From Aquimarina sp. (GTDB taxonomy: Bacteria > Bacteroidota > Bacteroidia > Flavobacteriales > Flavobacteriaceae): a stretch of 19,443 bases of DNA. The notes beneath the pieces are model-generated. The model was given only the letters and a program-made list of their open reading frames with translations, had not been told where the DNA came from and ran no database searches. The DNA lies in NCBI GenBank assembly GCA_011524575.1, contig WTKB01000321.1, positions 1 to 19,443 on the forward strand. The letters are read 5' to 3'. A program made the translations under genes and the position numbers. Below, piece by piece: positions 7,517-15,580 of the stretch. Positions within the stretch are counted from its first letter, which is position 1. Each line of letters opens with the position of its first letter.

Positions 7517-7672
7517 AGAGCTTGTTTAAACTCCCTACTTCCTGTAATCCAAAATTTTAAGAACTTGGATCACTTTAAAAAGATTTACATATCTCGATAT
7601 GTGCATCATTTAAAAGTAAACCAAAACCTTAAACTTTTGAATTACAGTTCGTATTCAGTTTAAACAAGCTCT
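7517..7672 (-). repeat. 156-bp palindromic MITE-like element, copy 2 (inverted)
   Basis: The ends AGAGCTTGTTTAAACT (7517-7532) and AGTTTAAACAAGCTCT (7657-7672) are perfect 16-bp inverted repeats. The palindrome continues to the centre: the two 78-base halves pair at about 61 of 78 positions without gaps, and the innermost 16 bases (7587-7602) are perfectly symmetric. It aligns gap-free to copy 1 in reverse orientation. TTA occurs directly at both borders (7515-7517 and 7672-7674), which fits a 3-bp target duplication. It has no coding capacity, so it would need a transposase supplied elsewhere. Confidence 0.88.
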
Positions 7673-7720
7673 TAGAAAAAATAGATTCCGTAAAAAGTTT
7701 TACTTACATAAAATTAAAAA

Positions 7721-7751
7721 TTGTGAACCGCTTTAGCTTTGCTTAAATTTG
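7721..7751 (+). promoter_or_regulatory. Bacteroidota-type promoter (-33 TTG, -7 TAAATTTG)
   Basis: TTG at 7721-7723 and TAAATTTG at 7744-7751 are separated by 20 bases, the spacing expected for Bacteroidota housekeeping promoters. Transcription would begin near 7757, about 12 bases before the ATG at 7769. This is the best complete promoter in the window and it decides the start codon of the following gene. Confidence 0.7.
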
Positions 7752-7768
7752 CATTAAAAATAATTATT

Positions 7769-8011
7769 ATGAAAAGTTTATTTGAAGGTATTGCTTTTTT
7801 GTTTGAAGAAGTTGCATTTATCCCTTACAATTTTTTTAGAGAGTTAGAACTTACTCAATGGGGGGTTGCTAATATTTTTAACTGGTTGTTTATGCTTATT
7901 GGAATGGTTGCTTTTATTTATTGGATGAAGCAACTTAAAAAATTTAATGCAAATAATGAGGAGGATACCTCTGTGGTATCACATTCATTTTTAGCTGAAG
8001 ATAAGCAGTAA
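7769..8011 (+). CDS. Small DUF6341-like membrane protein
   Basis: This 80-residue protein begins MKSLFEGIAFLFEEVAF. Residues ~32-52 (ANIFNWLFMLIGMVAFIYWM) form one membrane helix, followed by a lysine patch KQLKK and an acidic tail ending in SHSFLAEDKQ. The pattern matches a small flavobacterial family I know as DUF6341. Its members are sometimes mislabelled uracil phosphoribosyltransferase, but this protein lacks any PRPP-binding motif and is far too short for that enzyme. An in-frame ATG at 7739 lies upstream of the promoter's -7 box, so I use 7769. Function is unknown. It stands alone between the repeat and the adhesin locus. Confidence 0.75.
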   Translation: MKSLFEGIAFLFEEVAFIPYNFFRELELTQWGVANIFNWLFMLIGMVAFIYWMKQLKKFNANNEEDTSVVSHSFLAEDKQ

Positions 8012-8152
8012 GTGTATTTTAATTAGTGTGTTACGGAATTAGATGTTAATATTATTAAATTTCTTTTTTCATAATATCGTTTAAATTGTGTAATACATCT
8101 ATAATCTATGAGTAGATATTCAAAACTCTAAAATTTCTTGATCTAGTTCCTA

Positions 8153-8160
8153 TACATTTG
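8153..8160 (+). promoter_or_regulatory. Putative -7 promoter element for the adhesin locus
   Basis: TACATTTG matches TAnnTTTG and ends 42 bases before the ATG at 8203, giving a leader of about 36 bases. A TTG at 8138-8140 is too close to act as -33, so the upstream half is weak. No other candidate is evident in the 191-bp gap. Confidence 0.5.
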
Positions 8161-8202
8161 TATTTGTAATTTATCATTGAACGTCGAATTAATAAATTGT
8201 TT

Positions 8203-11200
8203 ATGAAAAATAATTATTTGAGTCTGATTAGATTCTTGTTGCCTTTTTGGGTGACTTTAGTTTCTACCTTTGCTCTTGCACAAGTAAATTTATCACCGGT
8301 TGTTGCTGATGATCGTATGGATGTTTATTTTGCTGATCCTGATCTTCAAGCCATTTACTACAATAATGGTAATCAGTTTTTTACTGTAGCACATGGGGCG
8401 GATGCTACTGATGTTCCAGACAATCCACTTTCTGATGTAAGAATGGATGCTTTAACAACAAGTAATAATAATCATTCACCATTGTTAGGTTTAGGTGATG
8501 CTGTTGCTTATCGTAATGTTGGTTATAGTTTTGAGGGTGTTCCCTTGGATATCGTTATTACAGTTGCAGCAATGTCAGATCCTTTTAGTGGTACAGTTAC
8601 GGCAGAGGATGCTACAAATGATTTTATTTATGAATCTGTTGCTCTTGATCGTTTTGTGCAACCAAACGCTTCTGGGGCGAATATTGGTTTTTCATTAAAC
8701 CCTAATAATGTATTTGATGGTGGGGAACCAGGTCAAGGATTGGAAGTTACTTTAAATACTGCTTTTTATGAGGCGGGTACTTACGATTTTACAGATCCTA
8801 CAGCGGGTAATGCTTTATTCTTGAGTCCATCTTTTGAGATTCGAGATATTGATTATTATCAATCTGCTTCAGGAACACTTATTCAGGAGTATGTTCGTAT
8901 TGATTTAGATGATTTTACTGATGTGATGTTGAGTCGTAATACCATATTGGTAACTGAAGGTTTTGTAGAGATTGATGCTACAGACGCAGATAATATTAAT
9001 CCTGCTATTACCGAGGAGCAACAAACGATTCGTTTTAATGCGGAGGAGATTCATACTTTTGATTTTACTATTGGTATTCGAAGTTCAGATAATAAAGGTT
9101 CTGCATTTAAATTTACTTCTAATGAAGAACCATTGATTGATGAAAATAACAATCCTATTATTCTTCAGTCAGATTCTGATAATGATGGTATTCCAGATCG
9201 TACGGATTTAGATGATGATAACGATGGTATTTTAGATACAGATGAATGTCCAAGTTCTTTATTAGCTTCTAATGAAGGGGATGACTGGGTAATTGTAAAT
9301 AGAACAGTAGCTGGGTATAACATTCCAGTAACTACTGGTGATGTACTTTTAAAAACTTCATATTTTACTGATCCTAAGACAGGTCAAGAATATGATTTAA
9401 GAGTAGAAATGATTGGTTCGTATTCCAATACAGGTACACTTGATGGAAGTTTTGCTTTCTCTGCAGATAATTATTTGATTGATTCTCCAAATCCAAGTCA
9501 ACAAGAATATTTTGAAATGAAAGTTAATTTTGTGGAAACAGGTACTGTAACTGCAACTGATTTAATAGGTATTCCTGTAACTTTCTCTTATGTTGAAATT
9601 ACACTTCAAGATTTAGATAATTCAAATGCTGGATTTACGGATGTATCTGGTTTTAGTAATACTGATGATATTGTGTCGATAGGTTCTAAATTATCAGCTT
9701 ATACTTTAGATAATGGTGAAGTGGTTTATGGTTTAGCAGATTTTTCTGTTACAGATGTAGCTCCAGATGTGTCTACAGACCTTGATTATGCTGTTACAGC
9801 TGGATATTCTTCTACATCAGCTTTCTTAATTAAACATGGTACTTACGGAACAATTACAACGACATCTAATCTAGAAAGAGGTGGAAATTTCCAAATTGAA
9901 ATTGTGATTTGTCCTGACTATGATGGTGATGGTTATGAGGATCGTGTAGATACCGATAGTGATAATGATGGGTGTGTAGATGCAGATCAAGCCTATGGAG
10001 CTGAAGGTACTGATACTAATGCTGATGGAACTTACGGTGGTGTAGTTACGGCTTCTGATGTAAATACTTTAGGTCTTGTTACGGCTGTAGGATTTACTCT
10101 AGATGCAGATGGTCAGGCCACTTACGTTGGTTCTCCTGCTGTAGCTTCTACAGGAACGCTTGCAAGTACCCTTCCTTTAGAAGTTGTTGTTGATGCCACT
10201 TCATTAGTAGATCAAAGTTTATTTAGTGGAGATAGTGCTACCTTTACAATTGATTCTGTTTCTGCAATTACAACAGATTCTTTTACAGGGATCTCTCCTG
10301 ATACGACTCCTGACTTTACTACAGGTACAACAGATTTATCAAGTTCAATTGCTTATGAATGGCAAGAAGATGGTGTAGCATTAACAGATACTGGTGTTTA
10401 CTCAGGAACAGCTACTGATGAGCTAGTGATTAGTGATGTGACAGGTCTTGATGGAAAAGATTATACTTTGGTAATTACGCATCCTGATAATGTTTGTTTT
10501 AGTTTTGAACAAACTGTACGTTTAACTATTGAAATTGATAGTGATGATGATGGTATTACAGATGTATTAGATATTGATGATGATAATGATGGTATAATAG
10601 ATACTGAAGAAAACGCATCAGGTCTTAATCCAGATGGTGATGAAGATGGTGATGGTGTTTTAAATTACCAAGATACTACTGATGATGGTGGTGTTGGTGA
10701 TGGTTCACTTACAGATTATACTGATGCTAATGGTGATGGAATTGTTGATGCTTTTGACTTTGATAATGACGGAGTGCCTAACCATTTAGATGTAGATAGT
10801 GATAATGATGGTATTTATGACTTAGTAGAATCAGGTTTGCTTTCTCAAGGTGCTGTAGATACAGATAACGATGGTGTTATTGATCCAACAGAATCTTTTG
10901 GTGCTAATGGTCTTGCAGATACTATAGAAAGTGATGATACATTCACAGCAACAACTACTGTTTCTCCAATAGAGACCACAGCTGGTACTTTAGATTCTTT
11001 GAATTTAGATAGTGATGCTGATGGTTGTTCGGATGCTAACGAAGCTTATGACGATAGTGACGCTGATGGTGGCGATACTGGAGTTTTTGGAGTAGATCCA
11101 ACAGATGCTTCTACTATTGTTGATGCTGATGGTTCGATTACTGCCGCAAGTTATGCAATACCATTTGATGGTAATATAGATACTACTTATGATTTCCAAC

Positions 11201-14200
11201 AAGATGGTCCAGATGAAGATTTAGATGGTACTCCTGATTCTTGTGATGACACCTTTGATGCTCCAGTACTTGTGTTAGTAAAATCAGCGAGTGCTGCAAC
11301 TACTGCATTAGGTTCAAATACTACTTCTGTTGATGCAGGTGACACGATTACCTATACTTTTGATGTAACCAATGAAGGTCCTGCTTCTGTAACTGGACTC
11401 ACACTTACAGACACACTTTTTGGAATTAATGCTATGGCATTAACGCCTTCTACACTTGCTGCAGGTGAAACGCTTTCTTATGAGTACACACACACAATTA
11501 CTCAAGATGATATAGATAGTGGTCTTATAGAAAATACGGCTACAGTTCAAGGTGAAGGTCCGACTTTATCAGATGGAACAGCTTCTGGTACGGTTACAGA
11601 TACTTCTGATTCAGGTTCTGATGCTGATGGTACACCTATTACGAATCCAGAACTTGTAGATGGTCCAGATACAGATACAGATCCTACAAACGATCCAACG
11701 ATTACAGATCTATCTCAAGAGCCATCTTTAGAGCTTACTAAGAGTGCAAGTGTTCCTAGTGATACAAATGCAAATGGAGAGATAGATGAGAATGATGAGA
11801 TTACCTTTAGTTTTGAAGTTGAGAATACAGGTAATGTAACTATTGATAATATTAGTATTACTGATGTTGCTCTAGGTTCAGCGGTAACGCTTAGTTCTAC
11901 TACATTATTACCAGGTGAGACAGCTACTGCAACTGCTACCTATGTAATTACAGCTTTAGATGTAACTAATGGATATGCAGAAAATACAGCAACAGTAACA
12001 GGTTCTGATCCTCAATCAGTAACAGTAACAGATGTTTCAGATACAGATACAGATGCTGATGGTGCTACGATCACAGATCCTGAAACAGTTGATTCTCCTG
12101 ATGGTACAGGTGTTACAGATGGTGATCCTACTAATGACCCAACAGTAGTTAGTTTCCCAGAAGATGCTTCCATTGAACTTGTTAAAACTGCGTCAGCCCC
12201 AACGGTTTCTTTAGGAACTAATACTACAATTTTAGATGCTGGAGATACAATTACTTATGATTTTGTTGTAACAAATACAGGTGAGCAAGCCTTATCAGCA
12301 ATTACATTGCAAGATGATTTATTAGGTACATCAACTATAAGTTTAGTGTCATCCCTTGCTTCTGGTGAATCTTTCACTTATCAAGGTATTTACACATTAA
12401 CACAAGATGATATCGATAATGGTTTAGTTGAAAACACAGCTGAAGTATCAGGAACTCCACCAAATTTACCTGATGGTTCTCCTGCAGCAGCAGTGACAGA
12501 TACTTCTGATTCAGGTTCTGATGCTGATGGTACACCTATTACGAATCCAGAACTTGTAGATGGTCCAGATACAGATACAGATCCTACAAACGATCCAACG
12601 ATTACAGATCTATCTCAAGAGCCATCTTTAGAGCTTACTAAGAGTGCAAGTGTTCCTAGTGATACAAATGCAAATGGAGAGATAGATGAGAATGATGAGA
12701 TTACCTTTAGTTTTGAAGTTGAGAATACAGGTAATGTAACTATTGATAATATTAGTATTACTGATGTTGCTCTAGGTTCAGCGGTAACGCTTAGTTCTAC
12801 TACATTATTACCAGGTGAGACAGCTACTGCAACTGCTACCTATGTAATTACAGCTTTAGATGTAACTAATGGATATGCAGAAAATACAGCAACAGTAACA
12901 GGTTCTGATCCTCAAGTGAATACGGTTACAGATATCTCAGATACCGATACTGATTCAGATGGTGTAACTATTACTGATCCTGAAACGGTTGACTCACCAG
13001 ACGGAGATGGTATTACAGATGGTGATCCTACCAATGACCCAACAGTAGTTAGTTTCCCAGGTGTATCTGCTCTAGAACTTATCAAAAGTGCTTCAGTTCC
13101 TACGATTACTTTAGGTAATGATGCTACTATAGTAGATGTAGATGATCAAATTACTTATACTTTTGAAGTTACTAATACAGGTGAAACGGTATTGACGGAT
13201 ATTATTTTAGAAGATGCAATTTTTGCTAATTCTTCAGTAACTATTGCCACTACATTAGCAGTTGGAGCAACCGAGACTTATGAATATACTTATAGCATCA
13301 CTCAAGATGATATTGATAATGGTACTGTTGAGAATTCAGCTCAGGTTACAGGAACTTCACCAGATTTACCTGATGGTACTCCAGGTGCACCTGTTGTAGA
13401 TACCTCAGATTCTGGTACAGATCCTGACGGATCACCTATTACAGATCCAGAAACAGTAGATGGTCCAGATACGGGTACAGATACTAATGATGATCCAACT
13501 TATACGACTATAGATCAAAATCCTTCTATTCAAATATCTCAAGGAGCTACTTATGACTTAGGAACTGATTTAACTTCAGATGTTGGTGACTTAGTTACTT
13601 TTACATATACAGTTACTAACACAGGTAGTGTAACTTTATCTTCTATTGAAGTTACTGATGATATACTTGGAGCAATTGTTCCTGATGCAACGATTGATCC
13701 TATTACAATAGACTCATTAGCTCCAGGGGAATCAGAAGTTGTTACAGCAACTTATCCAGTTGTACAATCTGATATTGACAATGGGTATTTACAAAATGCT
13801 TCTGAGGTAGTTGGTGTAACTCCACAGGGAGTTTCCGTAACAGATGACTCTGATGCAGATACAGATTTCTATGGAGATGCTATTGCAGATAATGAAACTG
13901 TTGAAACACTTGATTTTGATGGAACAAGTGATGGTGATACTACTAATGATAATACTGTAATTATTCTTGGAGAGGCGAGTTTAGAGCTTACTCAAGTTGC
14001 ATCAACTTCTACTTATACAAGTGTAGGTGATGTTATTGATTATGTGATTACAATTACTAACACAGGATCATTACCATTATCAGACATTACAATTGTTAAT
14101 CCTTTAACAAATGATACTTTTACGCTTACCGACTTAGCAGGTTTATCATCTCAGGATTTCAATGCTAGTTATACAGTAACACTAGATGATATTGTTGAGG

Positions 14201-15489
14201 GTAGTGTTTCTAGTTCAGCTACAGTAACAGCAACTTCTGTTTTAGGTGAAGAACTTGAGGATATTTCTGACGATACAACTGATGCAACTGATATTGATAC
14301 TAATAACGACGGTATTCCTGATGATCCAACAGTTGTAGGTATGGATTCTGATGAGGATGGAATTCCAGATATTAATGATTATGACGATGACAATGATGGT
14401 ATTACAGATGTTGAAGAAGAGAATGGAGATCCTACTTTAGATACAGATGGTGATGGTATTTTAGATCGTTTGGATTTAGATGCTGATGGTGATGGTATCC
14501 TTGATGTATATGAATCAGGAGCGGATCTTTCTAATCTAACTATTTCAGATGAAGGAGTTATCTCAGGTCCTTACGGAGATGATGGTATCCCTGATGGTGT
14601 TCAAGATGATCCAGAAAGTCAAACAGTTAATTATACTATTTTGAATTCTGATGCTTCGTCTGATATTGAGCAATCTGTAGATGATATTCATGACTTCCAA
14701 GATACGGATGATGATGGTGACAAGGTGCCTACTTCAGAAGAGATTGATGCAGATTTAGATGGTCAAGATCCTACGGATACAGATGGTGATAATGCTCCTA
14801 ATTATGATGATACAGATGGTGATGGTATTCCAAACTATTTAGATACGGATGATGATGATGATGAAGTTGCTACTATATTTGAGGTTGATCCAAATGACAC
14901 GGATCCTGTTGATGATAGTCCTGTAGCTGATTTAGACGGAGATGGTTCATCAGATTATTTAAATACAGACCTAACTTTAAGTACAGATCCAGAAGTTTCT
15001 GATTATGTAATAGCAGATGATCTTCCTGATTATTTAGATATTGATGATGACGGAGATAGTATTCTAACCATTAATGAAGGTCCTAACCCTGATATTGATT
15101 TAGATCCTAATAGTGGTGAAACACGTGATGCTGACCTTAATGGTGTGTACGATTATTTACAACCAGGTCAAGATCTTCCGGGCGATATTGACATTTATAA
15201 TACGATTTCTCCTAATGGTGATGGTAAAAATGATGAGTTAGTTATTTCAGGATTAGAGAATACTACTAACACTTTAAAGATATTTAACCGTTGGGGTGTA
15301 AAAGTGTTTGAAAGTACTAACTACCATAGCACTGGAGAAAGATTTAGAGGTTATGCTACATCAGGTAGAGTTGTAGTTGGAGGAGATAGTGAGTTGCTTC
15401 CTACAGGTACTTATTTCTATGTGTTAGATTATCAGAATAATACAGATGGTGCTTCTAATAATTTAACTGGATACTTGTACATTAATTAA
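8203..15489 (+). CDS. Giant secreted adhesin-like protein with T9SS type B sorting domain
   Basis: This protein has about 2,428 residues. A signal peptide ends near residue 27 (FALA before Q), and a unique N-terminal region runs to ~320. Calcium-binding thrombospondin type 3-like Asp runs (DDDNDGI type) occur near 323-350, 569-596, 777-890, 934-960 and 998-1021. About seven ~150-residue DUF11/DUF7507-type beta domains span ~1021-2029, each marked by a TFxVTNTG-like strand and an ENTAxVxG-like strand. A second Asp-rich region fills ~2029-2320. The end (~2327-2428) is a gliding-motility-associated CTD with ISPNGDGKNDEL, IFNRWGVKVFE and PTGTYFYVLDY, the type B signal for the type 9 secretion system. 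The protein is very acidic and rich in Thr and Ser, as expected for a surface or gliding adhesin; the ligand is unknown. I chose ATG 8203 over an in-frame TTG at 8197. The partners follow directly. Confidence 0.92.
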   Translation: MKNNYLSLIRFLLPFWVTLVSTFALAQVNLSPVVADDRMDVYFADPDLQAIYYNNGNQFFTVAHGADATDVPDNPLSDVRMDALTTSNNNHSPLLGLGDAVAYRNVGYSFEGVPLDIVITVAAMSDPFSGTVTAEDATNDFIYESVALDRFVQPNASGANIGFSLNPNNVFDGGEPGQGLEVTLNTAFYEAGTYDFTDPTAGNALFLSPSFEIRDIDYYQSASGTLIQEYVRIDLDDFTDVMLSRNTILVTEGFVEIDATDADNINPAITEEQQTIRFNAEEIHTFDFTIGIRSSDNKGSAFKFTSNEEPLIDENNNPIILQSDSDNDGIPDRTDLDDDNDGILDTDECPSSLLASNEGDDWVIVNRTVAGYNIPVTTGDVLLKTSYFTDPKTGQEYDLRVEMIGSYSNTGTLDGSFAFSADNYLIDSPNPSQQEYFEMKVNFVETGTVTATDLIGIPVTFSYVEITLQDLDNSNAGFTDVSGFSNTDDIVSIGSKLSAYTLDNGEVVYGLADFSVTDVAPDVSTDLDYAVTAGYSSTSAFLIKHGTYGTITTTSNLERGGNFQIEIVICPDYDGDGYEDRVDTDSDNDGCVDADQAYGAEGTDTNADGTYGGVVTASDVNTLGLVTAVGFTLDADGQATYVGSPAVASTGTLASTLPLEVVVDATSLVDQSLFSGDSATFTIDSVSAITTDSFTGISPDTTPDFTTGTTDLSSSIAYEWQEDGVALTDTGVYSGTATDELVISDVTGLDGKDYTLVITHPDNVCFSFEQTVRLTIEIDSDDDGITDVLDIDDDNDGIIDTEENASGLNPDGDEDGDGVLNYQDTTDDGGVGDGSLTDYTDANGDGIVDAFDFDNDGVPNHLDVDSDNDGIYDLVESGLLSQGAVDTDNDGVIDPTESFGANGLADTIESDDTFTATTTVSPIETTAGTLDSLNLDSDADGCSDANEAYDDSDADGGDTGVFGVDPTDASTIVDADGSITAASYAIPFDGNIDTTYDFQQDGPDEDLDGTPDSCDDTFDAPVLVLVKSASAATTALGSNTTSVDAGDTITYTFDVTNEGPASVTGLTLTDTLFGINAMALTPSTLAAGETLSYEYTHTITQDDIDSGLIENTATVQGEGPTLSDGTASGTVTDTSDSGSDADGTPITNPELVDGPDTDTDPTNDPTITDLSQEPSLELTKSASVPSDTNANGEIDENDEITFSFEVENTGNVTIDNISITDVALGSAVTLSSTTLLPGETATATATYVITALDVTNGYAENTATVTGSDPQSVTVTDVSDTDTDADGATITDPETVDSPDGTGVTDGDPTNDPTVVSFPEDASIELVKTASAPTVSLGTNTTILDAGDTITYDFVVTNTGEQALSAITLQDDLLGTSTISLVSSLASGESFTYQGIYTLTQDDIDNGLVENTAEVSGTPPNLPDGSPAAAVTDTSDSGSDADGTPITNPELVDGPDTDTDPTNDPTITDLSQEPSLELTKSASVPSDTNANGEIDENDEITFSFEVENTGNVTIDNISITDVALGSAVTLSSTTLLPGETATATATYVITALDVTNGYAENTATVTGSDPQVNTVTDISDTDTDSDGVTITDPETVDSPDGDGITDGDPTNDPTVVSFPGVSALELIKSASVPTITLGNDATIVDVDDQITYTFEVTNTGETVLTDIILEDAIFANSSVTIATTLAVGATETYEYTYSITQDDIDNGTVENSAQVTGTSPDLPDGTPGAPVVDTSDSGTDPDGSPITDPETVDGPDTGTDTNDDPTYTTIDQNPSIQISQGATYDLGTDLTSDVGDLVTFTYTVTNTGSVTLSSIEVTDDILGAIVPDATIDPITIDSLAPGESEVVTATYPVVQSDIDNGYLQNASEVVGVTPQGVSVTDDSDADTDFYGDAIADNETVETLDFDGTSDGDTTNDNTVIILGEASLELTQVASTSTYTSVGDVIDYVITITNTGSLPLSDITIVNPLTNDTFTLTDLAGLSSQDFNASYTVTLDDIVEGSVSSSATVTATSVLGEELEDISDDTTDATDIDTNNDGIPDDPTVVGMDSDEDGIPDINDYDDDNDGITDVEEENGDPTLDTDGDGILDRLDLDADGDGILDVYESGADLSNLTISDEGVISGPYGDDGIPDGVQDDPESQTVNYTILNSDASSDIEQSVDDIHDFQDTDDDGDKVPTSEEIDADLDGQDPTDTDGDNAPNYDDTDGDGIPNYLDTDDDDDEVATIFEVDPNDTDPVDDSPVADLDGDGSSDYLNTDLTLSTDPEVSDYVIADDLPDYLDIDDDGDSILTINEGPNPDIDLDPNSGETRDADLNGVYDYLQPGQDLPGDIDIYNTISPNGDGKNDELVISGLENTTNTLKIFNRWGVKVFESTNYHSTGERFRGYATSGRVVVGGDSELLPTGTYFYVLDYQNNTDGASNNLTGYLYIN
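11596..12015 (+). repeat. 420-bp perfect direct repeat, copy A (inside the adhesin gene)
   Basis: Every base of this stretch recurs at 12496-12915, exactly 900 bases on, checked line by line. It encodes the end of one beta domain and most of the next, about 140 codons. Identity stops sharply at both edges (T versus G at 11595/12495 and again at 12016/12916). Confidence 0.97.
12496..12915 (+). repeat. 420-bp perfect direct repeat, copy B (inside the adhesin gene)
   Basis: This is the second copy of 11596-12015, with identical codons including silent positions. Weaker similarity continues downstream in register: 13021-13060 resembles 12121-12160 closely. The duplicated unit is therefore the 900-bp pair of domains, partly diverged outside the perfect block. 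Confidence 0.97.
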
Positions 15490-15520
15490 TAATTGTAGTT
15501 GTAATAATAATGAATCTCAA

Positions 15521-15562
15521 AATTCAGGAGTATATAATCTTTTGATGTTATACTCCTGAATT
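15521..15562 (+). promoter_or_regulatory. Intergenic hairpin between the adhesin and porP/sprF genes
   Basis: AATTCAGGAGTATA (15521-15534) and TATACTCCTGAATT (15549-15562) form a perfect 14-bp stem with a 14-base loop. It is not followed by a strong U-run (AAATAACCTTTT comes next), so it is not a textbook terminator. It could be a weak terminator, or a 3'-end stabiliser that sets relative amounts of the adhesin and its partner. No TAnnTTTG box lies between it and the next ATG at 15581. Confidence 0.75.
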
Positions 15563-15580
15563 AAATAACCTTTTAATATT

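Noticed and set aside
55..7672. Composite transposon bounded by the inverted elements
   Set aside because: The enclosed genes are conserved core functions and no transposase, integrase or outer target duplication is present.
7377..7768. tRNA or small structured RNA gene in the long gap
   Set aside because: No cloverleaf, CCA end or T-loop-like motif is visible; the structure in the gap is explained by the palindromic elements.
8495..8698. Second-frame open stretch inside the adhesin gene
   Set aside because: Its Leu, Ile and Met-rich product is the frame-shifted reading of Asp/Gly/Val codons, and it has no start context of its own.
11005..11202. Minus-strand open frame inside the adhesin gene
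   Set aside because: Its Ser, Ile and Thr-rich product is the reverse of GATGGT-type Asp-Gly codons; it is a compositional shadow.
9170..15150. Short GATGGT/GATGATGAT repeats that could suggest a CRISPR or simple-repeat array
   Set aside because: They encode calcium-binding Asp runs in one continuous reading frame, with no regular spacers.
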